Source: Bifidobacterium callitrichidarum
GTDB taxonomy: Bacteria; Actinomycetota; Actinomycetes; Actinomycetales; Bifidobacteriaceae
DNA length: 64,000 nt
Assembly: GCF_003129905.1 (NCBI RefSeq)
Contig: NZ_QFFM01000003.1
Location: 62,001 to 126,000, forward strand
Direction of reading: 5' to 3'
Shown: piece by piece, positions 1 through 7,686 of the stretch
How the letters are laid out: each line of letters begins with the position of its first letter
Numbering within the stretch: the stretch's first letter is position 1
Notes under the pieces: model-generated
Seen by the model: the letters and a program-made list of their open reading frames with translations, nothing else
Database searches by the model: none
Told to the model about the DNA's origin: nothing
Made by a program: the position numbers and the translations under genes

Positions 1-418
1 CAAAACCCTCTGTTACCGCTTTTACTTACATCCCGCCGTTACGGTGTGGCGGGGGTTACTAATACTATATGGGAGTAGGGCTGAGGGCTGCCACGCCGGG
101 TGTGGCAGCGGTGTGGCACGGTGTGGCATTTTGTAATGAAAGTGTGTTTACTGCATACAGTCTTAACGAAAACGGTTTTACAAAAGTGGATGGAATGACA
201 CGCCAAGACCAGAACTGAAGGCAAACACAAAAACGTTTCGGAACACCTACGCGAACATGGTCCCGACAGCAAAGTCATGCCGGGAAACCTAAAGAATCAT
301 CCTATGACCGCTGTTCTCTCGCAACATCAACAATAAAAACATGTCAACCGGTTTGCCCGACGGGTTGACAACGGTCGTGTGGCGTCCAAACGTTCCAACT
401 GGTTGGAATATGTTTTGA
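1..418. other. Left-edge intergenic region with short direct repeats
   Basis: No convincing gene. GGTGTGGCA occurs at 99-107, 110-118 and 120-128, spaced about one helical turn, with a partial copy at 43-50. A 7+2+7 inverted repeat, TTCCAAC-TG-GTTGGAA, lies at 393-408 just before the first surface gene and could be a protein-binding site. TTGACA at 365-370 could be a -35 box, but I see no good -10 partner. Confidence 0.45.
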
Positions 419-518
419 ACCATGAGAATGGACTTGCTTTGGGTTGAATCCCATTGCTCGCCCGCTCGCGTTTCTTCGCGGTTTTTGGGGCGGTCCTCTC
501 TTGCAAGGAGCTCATCTT

Positions 519-1198
519 ATGAATTTACGCTATTCACTGCGGGGGGGGGGCTTAGATTATTTACGTTCCCCCTGGCTGTAACTATTATCTTGTTTCTTCT
601 GACCATCCCGAACCAAGCACAAGCAGGACCTATCTATACATGTCACGGCGGCCCCAATCCTGAATCTTGCGCCAACGGGGACCCTCAAAAGTATGGGTAC
701 TCATGCACCCTCACCAGCTCCGACCCCGATATGGGCTACTACGAATACGACTGCTACTACAAGGGGGGCTCCACAGGAGGTGGGACAGACACCGGGACAG
801 GACTCACGGCTACGATTAAATATTCGCTGAATGGAGGGACCGGCTCATTCGCCAACCAAACCGCATCCTCAGCCACGGCCGGCAGCTACGCGTTCACGCT
901 GAGAAAAGGCAAGCCAACTCCGCCGACAGGTAAGAACTTTCTGGGATGGTCCCTAAGCCCGTATAGCATTTCTGCAACTCCACCCGTGTTGCAACCCGGA
1001 GATCAACTCATCGTCCAATACGGTGCGACCATAACCTTGTACGCCATGTACGGAACCCCATCAGACGATAGCAACTGCGTCGTGCAGATGCCTACAACCG
1101 GAGCGCCCGAAGGAACGAATGTTCTGGCCGCGGGCTCGATAGGAGTTGCCGCGACTGGTTTAGCGATGCTGCTGCGCCGAAGGAAAAACTCCTTCTGA
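519..1198 (+). CDS. Phase-variable wall-anchored InlB-repeat protein 1 (OFF: 10 G)
   Basis: Small sortase-type surface protein. The SD box TCTCTTGCAAGGAG (497-510) precedes the ATG at 519. With the 10 G present (541-550) translation from this ATG ends after 20 codons; 11 G (or 8) would join it to the intact downstream frame and give a 226-aa product. That product has a signal peptide ending near AQA (residue 37), a short domain with 4 Cys, a Gly/Thr linker, one InlB/Listeria-Bacteroides repeat (about 95-170), and an MPTTG sorting motif near 191, followed by a hydrophobic helix and RRRK. The N-terminal and anchor parts closely match the genes at 1315 and 6895. An ATG at 422 opens the downstream frame but has no SD and would bury the signal peptide, so 519 is preferred. 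Ligand unknown. Confidence 0.85.
541..550 (+). repeat. Poly-G tract, 10 G (gene 1 switch)
   Basis: Homopolymer inside codons 8-11. From ATG 519 to the conserved CTT at 551 is 32 nt, so the frame is broken; one added G restores it. Confidence 0.9.
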
Positions 1199-1225
1199 TT
1201 TGCTAGCGCATATTAAACCATGAGA

Positions 1226-1265
1226 ATGGGCGTGCTGTGGGGATAGGTCCCCATTGCTCGCCCAT
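1226..1265 (+). promoter_or_regulatory. Intergenic hairpin upstream of surface gene 2
   Basis: ATGGGCG (1226-1232) pairs with CGCCCAT (1259-1265), with a further GGGGA/TCCCC pairing inside. It follows the stop of gene 1 and lies about 36 nt before the SD of gene 2, so it may end the upstream transcript or structure the gene 2 leader. The same ACCATGAGAATGGGCG block begins near 419 (degenerate), 7590 and 8713. Confidence 0.65.
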
Positions 1266-1314
1266 CTGATTTTCTATGTGTTTTCGGGGCGATTCTCTCT
1301 TGCAAGGAGTTTCT

Positions 1315-1994
1315 ATGAACCTACGATTCATACCGCGGGGGGGGGGCTTAAGTTAAAGACCTTCACCCCACTTCTGGCAGTCTTATGCGCGGCGTTTCTT
1401 GGAGTCATACCGGCACACGCCGGGAGTGCTGTGACCTGCAAAGTCGACGCTTGGGATGAGGATACCGCAATCAGTATCTGCCAAGAGATGTATCCCGGTT
1501 ATGACAACTGCGAATACTATGATCAAGGTGCCGGCAATGCTATGGTTATCTGCACCGACGATTCAAGTAGTGGTGGTGGAACAGATACCGGAACGAAACT
1601 CACAGCTACCATCTCATATGATCTGAACGGCGGCACAGGTTCTTTCGCTGACCAATCGAAAACTTCAAATAAAGCCGGCAGCTTTACTTTTAATCTTCGA
1701 AAAGGAAAGCCTACTGCACCGGCTGGCAAGGTATTTCTAGGATGGTCGTTAAGCAAGCCGGATTCCACTACCGCTAAGCCATCGGTGTTGCAACCGGGTG
1801 ATCAACTGATAGTCCAATACGGGGCAACGATAACTATGTATGCTTTGTACGGTTCGCAGGCCACTCTCAACGATTGTGTTGTTCAGATGCCTACAACAGG
1901 AGCTCCGGATGGGTTGAATGCTTTGGGTGCGGCTTCGGTTGTGCTTGCCGCTGTTGGCACCGTTGTTTCGTTGAGAAGACGAGTTCGTATCTAG
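1315..1994 (+). CDS. Phase-variable wall-anchored InlB-repeat protein 2 (OFF: 10 G)
   Basis: Paralogue of the gene at 519. SD TCTCTTGCAAGGAG precedes the ATG at 1315. Ten G at 1337-1346 place CTTAAG 32 nt from the ATG, so translation stops after 13 codons; 11 G would give 226 aa. The intact frame has a signal peptide ending near AHA, a 4-Cys domain with the pattern DTAISICQEMYP, a linker, one InlB repeat ending in MYALYG, and MPTTGAP near residue 192, then a membrane helix and RRR. It sits in tandem with gene 1 and is followed directly by the right end of a TnpB element. Predicted to be exported and covalently wall-linked when in frame. Confidence 0.85.
1337..1346 (+). repeat. Poly-G tract, 10 G (gene 2 switch)
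   Basis: Within codons 8-11 of the gene starting at 1315. In-frame lengths are 8, 11 or 14; the present 10 is OFF. Confidence 0.9.
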
Positions 1995-2016
1995 TCGAAT
2001 TCCCCTGACCATGAGA

Positions 2017-2250
2017 TTGACTTCCTCCCCCGGCTGAAGCCGGGGGGATTCCCGTCTCGCGACGGGTGTTCTTCCTGTTTCATTGACGGATCGGATCGGT
2101 GTCGCGGGGTATTCTCCGTTCGACCGTCCTACCGTCTCCGCAGGCTATGACCGCCAGTCCGGCGGCTAGAATGTTTTCGGCCGCGTTGATGTCCCTGTCA
2201 TGGTGTGTCCCGCAGTACGGGCATGTCCATTCGCGGACGTTCAACGGTTT
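2017..2250 (-). ncRNA. Predicted omega RNA of TnpB element 1
   Basis: TnpB nucleases use an RNA covering the 3' end of tnpB and the element right end, with the flanking DNA as guide. Here the right-end hairpins (CCCGTC/GACGGG near 2053-2066 and the GC-rich stem at 2026-2045) fit the scaffold. The guide would read TCTCATGGTCAGGGG from the flank. Extent is inferred by analogy with the family. Confidence 0.4.
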
Positions 2251-3324
2251 GCGTCCCGTGCGTTTGCCGCACGTGGAACACACCTGGCTGGACGGGTACC
2301 AGCGGTCGATGACCACCAGTCGGCGACCGTACCAGTCGGCCTTGTATTCGAGCATACGGCGGAATTCGCCCCATGAGGCGTCCAGTATGCTCCGGTTCAA
2401 CCCCGACTTGGCCTTCTGCCCGTTCCTGAGATAGGATCCGGGCCGGTCGGGGTCGGGTTTCGCCTTGACACGGCTGCTCATTCCATGCACGTTCAGATCC
2501 TCGATGACGATCGTTTGGTTTTCACGAATCAATCGGGTTGAGAGCTTGTGCAGGAAGTCGCGTCTGCGGTCCGCGATGCGGGCGTGGATACGCGCGACCT
2601 TGAGCCGTGCCTTGCGACGGTTGTTGCTGCCCCTCGCCTTGCGGCTGAGGGCCTTCTGCGCTCTCCGGAGGCGCTTGGCTTCCCGGAGAGCGTGTCTGGG
2701 GTTGTCTATCTTCTCGCCGTCCGAGGTGACGGCGAACGATTCGAGGCCGAGGTCGACGCCCACGCTTTTCGACCGTTTGCGCAGTCGGCTGACCGTGGTC
2801 TCCACGAGGATGCTGACATGCCAGCGTTGCGCCGAATCCAGGGACACGGTAACGCTCGAGGGCTCGCATCCCCTGGGGATGGTGCGAGACCATCTGACCG
2901 GCAGCGGCCGGTCGGTCTTGGCGAGCGTGAGCTCCCTGCGTTTCTCGTCCCAGGTGAACGCGGTTTTCATGAACGTGGCGGACCCGCCGTGGGATTTCTT
3001 CTTGAACGTGGGGTAGTCGCCGGTCTGGTTGAAGAAGTTCGCGTACGCCTGCTGCAGGTGTCGGAGGGACTGCTGCAACGCCACGCTGGACACGTCCTTG
3101 AGGAATTCGAGTCCTGGCGTCTTCTTCCATTGGGGGAGCATGGCGCACGTGTCCTTGAACGTCACGTTGCGGTGTTCGCTGGTCCATGCCTCGGAGCGTA
3201 TGGCGAGCGCCTTGTTGTATACGAGTCGGCAGCAGCCCAGGGTGCGGCGCAGCAGATTCTCCTGCTGCGCCGTCGGGTAGAAGCGGAACCGGTATGCCCG
3301 CTTGACTGTCTTGGACTCGTCCAT
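2080..3324 (-). CDS. tnpB: TnpB RNA-guided nuclease (OrfB, 414 aa)
   Basis: Full-length TnpB. N-terminal helix-turn-helix region with YRFRFYPT and [10 protein letters not shown]; RuvC motifs VGVDLGLES (Asp, about 190), IVIEDLNV (Glu, about 275) and DRDINAAEN (Asp, about 378); between the last two a zinc ribbon CSTCG...CPYCG. All three RuvC acidic residues and the four Cys are present, so it is probably active. The family encodes RNA-guided DNA endonucleases that help IS200/IS605 elements persist after excision. It is about 65-70% similar by eye to the copy at 38885. The ATG at 3324 follows an AT-rich leader without a strong SD. No transposase is in the window to mobilise it. Confidence 0.92.
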   Translation of the reverse strand: MDESKTVKRAYRFRFYPTAQQENLLRRTLGCCRLVYNKALAIRSEAWTSEHRNVTFKDTCAMLPQWKKTPGLEFLKDVSSVALQQSLRHLQQAYANFFNQTGDYPTFKKKSHGGSATFMKTAFTWDEKRRELTLAKTDRPLPVRWSRTIPRGCEPSSVTVSLDSAQRWHVSILVETTVSRLRKRSKSVGVDLGLESFAVTSDGEKIDNPRHALREAKRLRRAQKALSRKARGSNNRRKARLKVARIHARIADRRRDFLHKLSTRLIRENQTIVIEDLNVHGMSSRVKAKPDPDRPGSYLRNGQKAKSGLNRSILDASWGEFRRMLEYKADWYGRRLVVIDRWYPSSQVCSTCGKRTGRKPLNVREWTCPYCGTHHDRDINAAENILAAGLAVIACGDGRTVERRIPRDTDPIRQ

Positions 3325-3413
3325 TAATTAAATCATATAATGATTGTTTTTAAAAACAAGGGCGCCTTGCATCCCCATGGCTAAAGCCAGGGGCATTACG
3401 GCACCAGCTGGTA

Positions 3414-3474
3414 AGTGAACGGTAGTAGCCTGTGCTCCTCTCATGGAGGAGAGCACAGGCTACTACCGTTCACT
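3414..3474 (-). terminator. 29-bp perfect hairpin terminator after DsbA-like gene
   Basis: Arms 3414-3442 and 3446-3474 are exact reverse complements with a 3-nt loop. It starts 5 nt after the stop of the gene at 3479. The stem is much longer than usual; transcript termination or 3'-end protection is likely. Confidence 0.8.
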
Positions 3475-3478
3475 GATG

Positions 3479-4393
3479 TCAGGCAATGGGTTTCTTGTTA
3501 GAACCAATGGATGGCTTCGACTGGCCACCCACTTGGTTCTCCTTCAAGTCAATGGCATTCAGGAGTTTTGACGTGACGTCGGGATTCGAGGAGTCCACCG
3601 GCCAATAGTTGCCGTTCACGGTTATGGTCGGAGTGGAGAATCCGCCTTGCGGGTTCTGAACCTTCGGGTTGCTTGTCGTATAGTTGTTGGCGGCTTCTAG
3701 CCAGTCCTTGTATTCAAGAACGCCGGAGAACGCTTTATCCGCGATGGCCGGGTCTACGCCGGCTTTCACAGCCTGCTCCTTGAGCTGGTCGTTGCTTACC
3801 GGCTTATAGGAGTCGCCTTCCTGCGGCTGGAAATCCTGAGTATAGATGTTCGTCATGTATGCGAGCAGATGTGTCGGATTGTCGTCGTGTTCGGCGATGT
3901 AGACTGCTCCGTTCGCAGCGCGATTGGAATAATCGTCGGATGAATTCTGGTTCAGAAAGTTCACCAGATACAGGTCCACGTTGATTTGACCGGCTTCGAA
4001 AAGCTTGGTAATGGTTGGGTCGATTGTCCGGTTGAGCTGGCCGCAGTAGGGGCAGAGGGGTTCCTCATACAATCCTATGGTTGGCACGTTTTTTATTGGC
4101 TTGTTGTACCCGTTTTTTGAGAAGAGGATACCACCGGTCTTGCCGGCGCGTTTGGGCTTGTTGTTTACGCTGTTCAAGGTTTTCGCGAGCTGTTTCATAT
4201 CCGGTTCTGGCTGTTGGCCCGTTTGCGTCTGAGCTGTCTGCGCGTTGTTCGCAGTTTTGCTGGATGCTAGCAGATATCCGACTGCGAAGGTCATGATAGC
4301 GAGAAGAATGGAGAGGATTCCAACCAGCCACACCCATGGCCCCATGTGATGAGAGTTACTTGGTTTGATGGTTTCCTGCTGGTTTGTTGTCAT
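3479..4393 (-). CDS. Membrane-anchored DsbA-like thiol-disulfide oxidoreductase
   Basis: 304 aa from the ATG at 4393, which has AAGGA 11 nt upstream; the frame stays open further upstream but without an SD. One N-terminal membrane helix (about 18-42), a polar Gln/Thr linker, then a thioredoxin/DsbA-type domain with active-site motif CPYC (LYEEPLCPYCGQL) and a late TPTITVNGNYW segment that fits the cis-Pro loop. Expected outside the membrane, oxidising Cys pairs in exported proteins, as DsbA/MdbA-type enzymes do in actinobacteria. It lies directly downstream of a Cys-rich surface gene (4509-5461) and among seven others carrying even numbers of Cys, so these are its likely substrates (inference). 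Confidence 0.82.
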   Translation of the reverse strand: MTTNQQETIKPSNSHHMGPWVWLVGILSILLAIMTFAVGYLLASSKTANNAQTAQTQTGQQPEPDMKQLAKTLNSVNNKPKRAGKTGGILFSKNGYNKPIKNVPTIGLYEEPLCPYCGQLNRTIDPTITKLFEAGQINVDLYLVNFLNQNSSDDYSNRAANGAVYIAEHDDNPTHLLAYMTNIYTQDFQPQEGDSYKPVSNDQLKEQAVKAGVDPAIADKAFSGVLEYKDWLEAANNYTTSNPKVQNPQGGFSTPTITVNGNYWPVDSSNPDVTSKLLNAIDLKENQVGGQSKPSIGSNKKPIA

Positions 4394-4455
4394 AGTTGTT
4401 TCTATTCCTTGCGTTTGACGTGCTTGTCCGTTTTGGGCTTGAAGTATTTGATGGT

Positions 4456-4491
4456 GGGGAGACCGTTCCGGTAGTCGGATACGGTCTCCCC
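4456..4491 (-). terminator. Hairpin between surface gene 3 and DsbA-like gene
   Basis: GGGGAGACCGT (4456-4466) and ACGGTCTCCCC (4481-4491) form an 11-bp stem after the stop of the gene at 4509. It may limit read-through into the DsbA-like gene. Confidence 0.7.
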
Positions 4492-4508
4492 GGACTTGTT
4501 GAAATGAA

Positions 4509-5461
4509 TTAGTTGATTGTTCTATTCCTGCGATGGATGATGATCCCACTCGACATGAGCAGAAGACTTGCCCCCCAGAGCATTGCCCCGTTCACGCCGG
4601 TTGATGGCATTTGCGAAACCAATGGCACGAAAACTGGGTACAGGTTGACGTCCTTGGCACCGTAGGTGAATGTAGCGTTCGGATAATAGCTAGTGCCGGC
4701 GCCCTTCGGATCAATGTTCCAGTGATCGAACCTCATACCCGCCGGGACGGTGAACTTCTTCGACTGCAGGTTGGGGTCGCTGAAATCATAGAGTTTCAAC
4801 GTCGACCCTTCATCCCTCGTATATTGGGCTACCGGGTCCGACGCATTAGGGCCACCATGGTAGATGAGCTTCGAGGAAGCCACTTTTTGCCATATAGCGT
4901 ATAGGGTTTGGGAACTACCGTAACTGACGGAGATAGTCCCGCTTTTATCCTTCGGATATGCGGGTTTGGTCGCTTTGCTGTTCTGATCCCATCCGAGGAA
5001 CTTGTAGTTCGTGCGCGTGGGCTGTTTGCTGCTGATGGAGAAGTTGACGGAACCCGAGGCACTGGTCGCGTAAATGGATTTCGACTGTTCGGCCGGAGCG
5101 CCAGAACCACCGTTCGCGTTATACGTTAGAGTCGCGTAGTACGTGTGATACGTGGGTCCATTATAGGAACATGATCTTGTGCAGGTACGCCACCATTGAT
5201 TTTTGTAAATACATCCTTGTTCGAGATAAGCTCCGTCTCCCCACCAGTATGCGCCGCATGAAGTATGGAGAGTATAGCCACTAGGGCAGCTGGAAGGTCC
5301 TTCATATTGATCGGCATACAAGTCCACTCTCTTATACGACGTGCATTCAGCGTATGCGGTAGATACCGGAACTGTCACTGCTGCCAGACAGATAGCGATA
5401 AGGGCTAGGACACGAGCTGGTAACTTAAGCCCCCCCCCCGCAGTCTATTGTGATTAGACAT
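4509..5461 (-). CDS. Phase-variable wall-anchored InlB-repeat protein 3 (OFF: 10 G)
   Basis: ATG at 5461 with SD TTTGCAAGGAG. The C10 run on the plus strand (5430-5439) puts CTTAAG 32 nt from the start, so translation ends after 18 codons; 11 would give 317 aa. The intact frame has a signal peptide (core LALIAICLAA, ending AYA), a Cys- and Trp/Tyr-rich domain with 7 Cys (about 38-95), one InlB repeat ending TLYAIWQ, a second InlB-like module (KLIYHGGP ... VNLYPVF), MPSTG near 285, a helix and HRRNR. The second module is nearly the same as that of the gene at 5619, while the N-terminal domain is unrelated, which shows module exchange. Probably followed by the DsbA-like gene on the same strand. 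Confidence 0.85.
5430..5439 (-). repeat. Poly-G (minus strand) tract, 10 (gene 3 switch)
   Basis: Ten C on the plus strand. Distance from ATG 5461 to CTT at 5429 is 32 nt, out of frame by one. Confidence 0.9.
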
Positions 5462-5510
5462 AAAATCTCCTTGCAAAGAGAGCAACCCAACAAGAACCGT
5501 TGTAAAACAA

Positions 5511-5557
5511 CGATAATGGGTTCGCCTCCGTATTGGTCGAAGGCGAACCCATTATCG
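5511..5557 (-). promoter_or_regulatory. 17-bp perfect hairpin between surface genes 3 and 4
   Basis: CGATAATGGGTTCGCCT (5511-5527) is the exact reverse complement of 5541-5557. On the minus strand it follows gene 4 and precedes the gene 3 leader, as in the plus-strand copies, so it may both end one transcript and structure the next leader. A second small stem (CGTTGT/ACAACG, about 5499-5513) lies beside it. Confidence 0.7.
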
Positions 5558-5618
5558 TCGTGCGATGAAAAACAACCGGTTTCATTTGAACCATTGAAAC
5601 CAGCCGATGTTCCTATGC

Positions 5619-6665
5619 TCAGCCGAGCAGGCGCTTCTTGCTAAAACAGACAAGACCAGCAAACATAAACATCAGACTTGCCGCTGGCATAGGTGACTCC
5701 GAAGTCCCGGTCGATGGCATTGACGTCAACAATGGTGTGAAAACAGGATACAGGTTGACATCAGTCGTTCCATAAATGAAATTCGCGTCCGCATAATATG
5801 TTGTCCCGGTCCCATCCGACGCAGTAGTCCAATGGTCGAATTTCATTCCGGACGGTACAGTGAATCCAACGGCTTTAAGATGCGAATCCGAGAAGTCGTA
5901 GACCGTTACGGACGTTCCCGATTCTCTTGTGTATTGTTCTACCGGGTTGTTCTCGTCGGTGCCGGCATGGTAGATGAGTCTAGATGAGGGGATTCTCTGC
6001 CATATCGCATAAAGGGTGATGGTGGAACCATAAGGGACGCTAACGCTACCGTTCTTGTCGACGGTGGCTGCTGTTGCGTGCTTATCGGTGTTCCATCCTA
6101 GGAAGGTGAAGTGGTCCTGTGATGGTTCTTTGCCTTTTAGTTTGAATATTATTGCTCCTGTGGTTCCGGTTGCGGTCATAGGGGTTGGAGCATTTGAACC
6201 ACCGTTGGCGTCGAATACCAGTTTGGCGGTCTTCTGTGGTTGAGGTAGTGAAACCGGTTCTGATGGGCTATCGCACATGACCCACCAAGAGTCCAGTCCG
6301 CCTTCTCGGATTCGGATGCAGCCGAAATCTCCGAGGTCTTTGACTAGTTTTCCGTTCAAGTCAGAGATTGTGGCGTGACCCCCACCTCGGTTGGGTGTGC
6401 CATTCCCGACGGAGAAGACGTCCATGCGAAGGACGTAATTCGTGCCTTTGTATACAAACCCGGCGGTGCCGTAGCAGCCACGAGGGCAGCTATCCGCGCT
6501 TTTAGAATCCATAATCACGGTTTGACCCGTGTCCAATGTGATGGCGAACAGCGGATACCCGTCTTCCGCTTGGGAGGGGATTGCTAGTATCAGTGTTGAT
6601 AGTATTGCGACGAGGATTGTTAGTAACCTAAGCCCCCCCCCCCGCAACAGACTGTGTTTGATCAT
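5619..6665 (-). CDS. Phase-variable wall-anchored InlB-repeat protein 4 (ON: 11 G)
   Basis: The only one of the eight genes whose SD-linked ATG (6665; SD TGCAAGGAG) is in frame with its body: 11 C at 6633-6643 give a 33-nt interval to CTT. Product 348 aa: signal peptide MIKHSLLRGGGLRLL with hydrophobic core and AxA-like cleavage at SQA; an N-terminal domain with 4 Cys (motifs LDTGQTVIMDS, CPRGCYG, FGCIRI, WWVMC); one InlB repeat ending TLYAIWQ; a second module (RLIYHAGT ... VNLYPVF); MPSTG near 316; membrane helix; SKKR. The N-terminal domain matches that of the gene at 7687, and the second module matches gene 3. Predicted to be the family member currently displayed on the cell wall. Confidence 0.9.
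   Translation of the reverse strand: MIKHSLLRGGGLRLLTILVAILSTLILAIPSQAEDGYPLFAITLDTGQTVIMDSKSADSCPRGCYGTAGFVYKGTNYVLRMDVFSVGNGTPNRGGGHATISDLNGKLVKDLGDFGCIRIREGGLDSWWVMCDSPSEPVSLPQPQKTAKLVFDANGGSNAPTPMTATGTTGAIIFKLKGKEPSQDHFTFLGWNTDKHATAATVDKNGSVSVPYGSTITLYAIWQRIPSSRLIYHAGTDENNPVEQYTRESGTSVTVYDFSDSHLKAVGFTVPSGMKFDHWTTASDGTGTTYYADANFIYGTTDVNLYPVFTPLLTSMPSTGTSESPMPAASLMFMFAGLVCFSKKRLLG
6633..6643 (-). repeat. Poly-G (minus strand) tract, 11 (gene 4 switch, ON)
   Basis: Eleven C on the plus strand. The reading frame runs through it as RGGGLRL into the signal-peptide core. Confidence 0.9.
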
Positions 6666-6721
6666 ATGTTCTCCTTGCAAGAGAGAAACCTATGTGAACC
6701 ATTGTGATAACAACGGTCATA

Positions 6722-6737
6722 GGCATGCGTTCATGCC
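6722..6737 (-). promoter_or_regulatory. Leader hairpin upstream of surface gene 4
   Basis: GGCATG-CGTT-CATGCC, extended by AACGG/CCGTT flanks, about 60 nt before the ATG at 6665. It matches the hairpin position before the other family genes but not their sequence. Confidence 0.45.
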
Positions 6738-6894
6738 GTTTTGAGGCAACATCATTATCGAGGGTTTTCAGAAGAGTGAGACTACTTGGCTTGACGGCCC
6801 GATAATTATTGCGTCGAGAATAGTTCGCTCGACCATGCTCAGAACCTTGGAATACGGGGAGTCTGGGCTTTAATCTCTCTTGCAAGGAGTTTTT

Positions 6895-7571
6895 ATGATT
6901 CTAGAAAATCATATGCGGGGGGGGGACTTAAGTTTACGGTCTCTCTTCTGGCAATGTTCTGTCTAGCTGTCTTTGGGGTTGTGCCTTCCTATGCCATCGG
7001 CGGGTCGGCGACATGCAAAGGCGAAATAGGGCTTGGCGAGGAAACGGCAATCAGCATCTGCCAGTCAAGATATCCTGAGTACCCGTATTGCACTTACTAT
7101 GAGGAATCCCCTCATTACACGGTTGTATGCACCAAAGAAGACCCCGATTCAGGTGGTGGCACTGATCCGGATCCAGTCGAATTGAAAGCGGTCGTCATGT
7201 ACGACGTGAACGGAGGGTCCGGTGCTGTCGCCTACCAGTCAAAGACCTCGACGTCGTCAGGTAGCACCACGTTTGCGCTCAGACATAATAAGCCGACCCC
7301 GCCAGCAGGCAAGGAGTTCCTAGGCTGGGCGATGGGCCGAGCTGCGACGAAACCGGTGTTTCAGCCTGGCGATCAGCTGACCGTCCAGTATGGGGCGACC
7401 GTGAAACTGTATGCGGTTTACGGGGCGCAGGGTGCGTCGACGAATGATTGCGTTGTTCAGATGCCGACCACCGGCGCCCCTGACGGGTTGAATGTTCTGG
7501 CTGCAGGTTCGATTGGATTGGTGGCGGTGGGCGCTGCTATCGGGTTGCGGCGAAGGAAGCTGTCCGTCTGA
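6895..7571 (+). CDS. Phase-variable wall-anchored InlB-repeat protein 5 (OFF: 9 G)
   Basis: SD TCTCTTGCAAGGAG precedes the ATG at 6895. The tract is 9 G followed by A (6917-6926), again 32 nt to CTTAAG, so translation ends after 23 codons; 10 G would restore a 225-aa protein. The intact frame has signal-peptide core LLAMFCLAVFGVV ending SYA, a 4-Cys domain of the same type as genes 1 and 2 (ETAISICQSRYP), an acidic linker, one InlB repeat ending LYAVYG, MPTTGAP near 190, helix and RRRK. Divergent from gene 4, with which it shares the 230-bp upstream region. The G-to-A change at the tract end shortens the slippery run, so it may switch less often (inference). Confidence 0.85.
6917..6925 (+). 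repeat. Poly-G tract, 9 G then A (gene 5 switch)
   Basis: Needs 10 (or 7) G for the ON frame because an A replaces the last G of the family pattern. Confidence 0.88.
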
Positions 7572-7596
7572 TTCGACGTTGCTGATTGGACCATGA

Positions 7597-7638
7597 GAAT
7601 GGGCGTGCTTTGGAATTAGTTCCAAGGTGCGCCCATTC
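7597..7638 (+). promoter_or_regulatory. Hairpin between surface genes 5 and 6
   Basis: GAATGGGCG (7597-7605) pairs with CGCCCATTC (7630-7638); TTGGAA/TTCCAA pairs inside. It lies 26 nt after gene 5 and about 35 nt before the SD of gene 6. Confidence 0.7.
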
Positions 7639-7686
7639 GCTTGTTTCTGCGGGCGTGGGCGGGTTCCTCTCTTGCAAGGAGTTTTC

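Larger units (their letters stand above)
2017..3403 (-). mobile_element. TnpB-only IS200/IS605-group (IS1341-type) element
   Basis: Contains one tnpB and no tnpA. The right end has a CCCCCGGCTGAAGCCGGGGG hairpin (2026-2045) and ends in GGAAGTCAA on the minus strand. The left end has a CCCCTGGCTTTAGCCATGGGG hairpin (about 3373-3393). The same end structures recur in the copy at 38797-40199. Boundaries are approximate to a few bases because these elements make no target duplication. Confidence 0.75.

Noticed and set aside
422-520. SD-less upstream starts that keep the body frames of genes 1, 2 and 6 open
   Set aside because: They would place charged residues before the signal peptide and have no ribosome site. 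Not excluded as rare initiation, but the conserved SD-ATG-tract layout is the better start in all eight genes.
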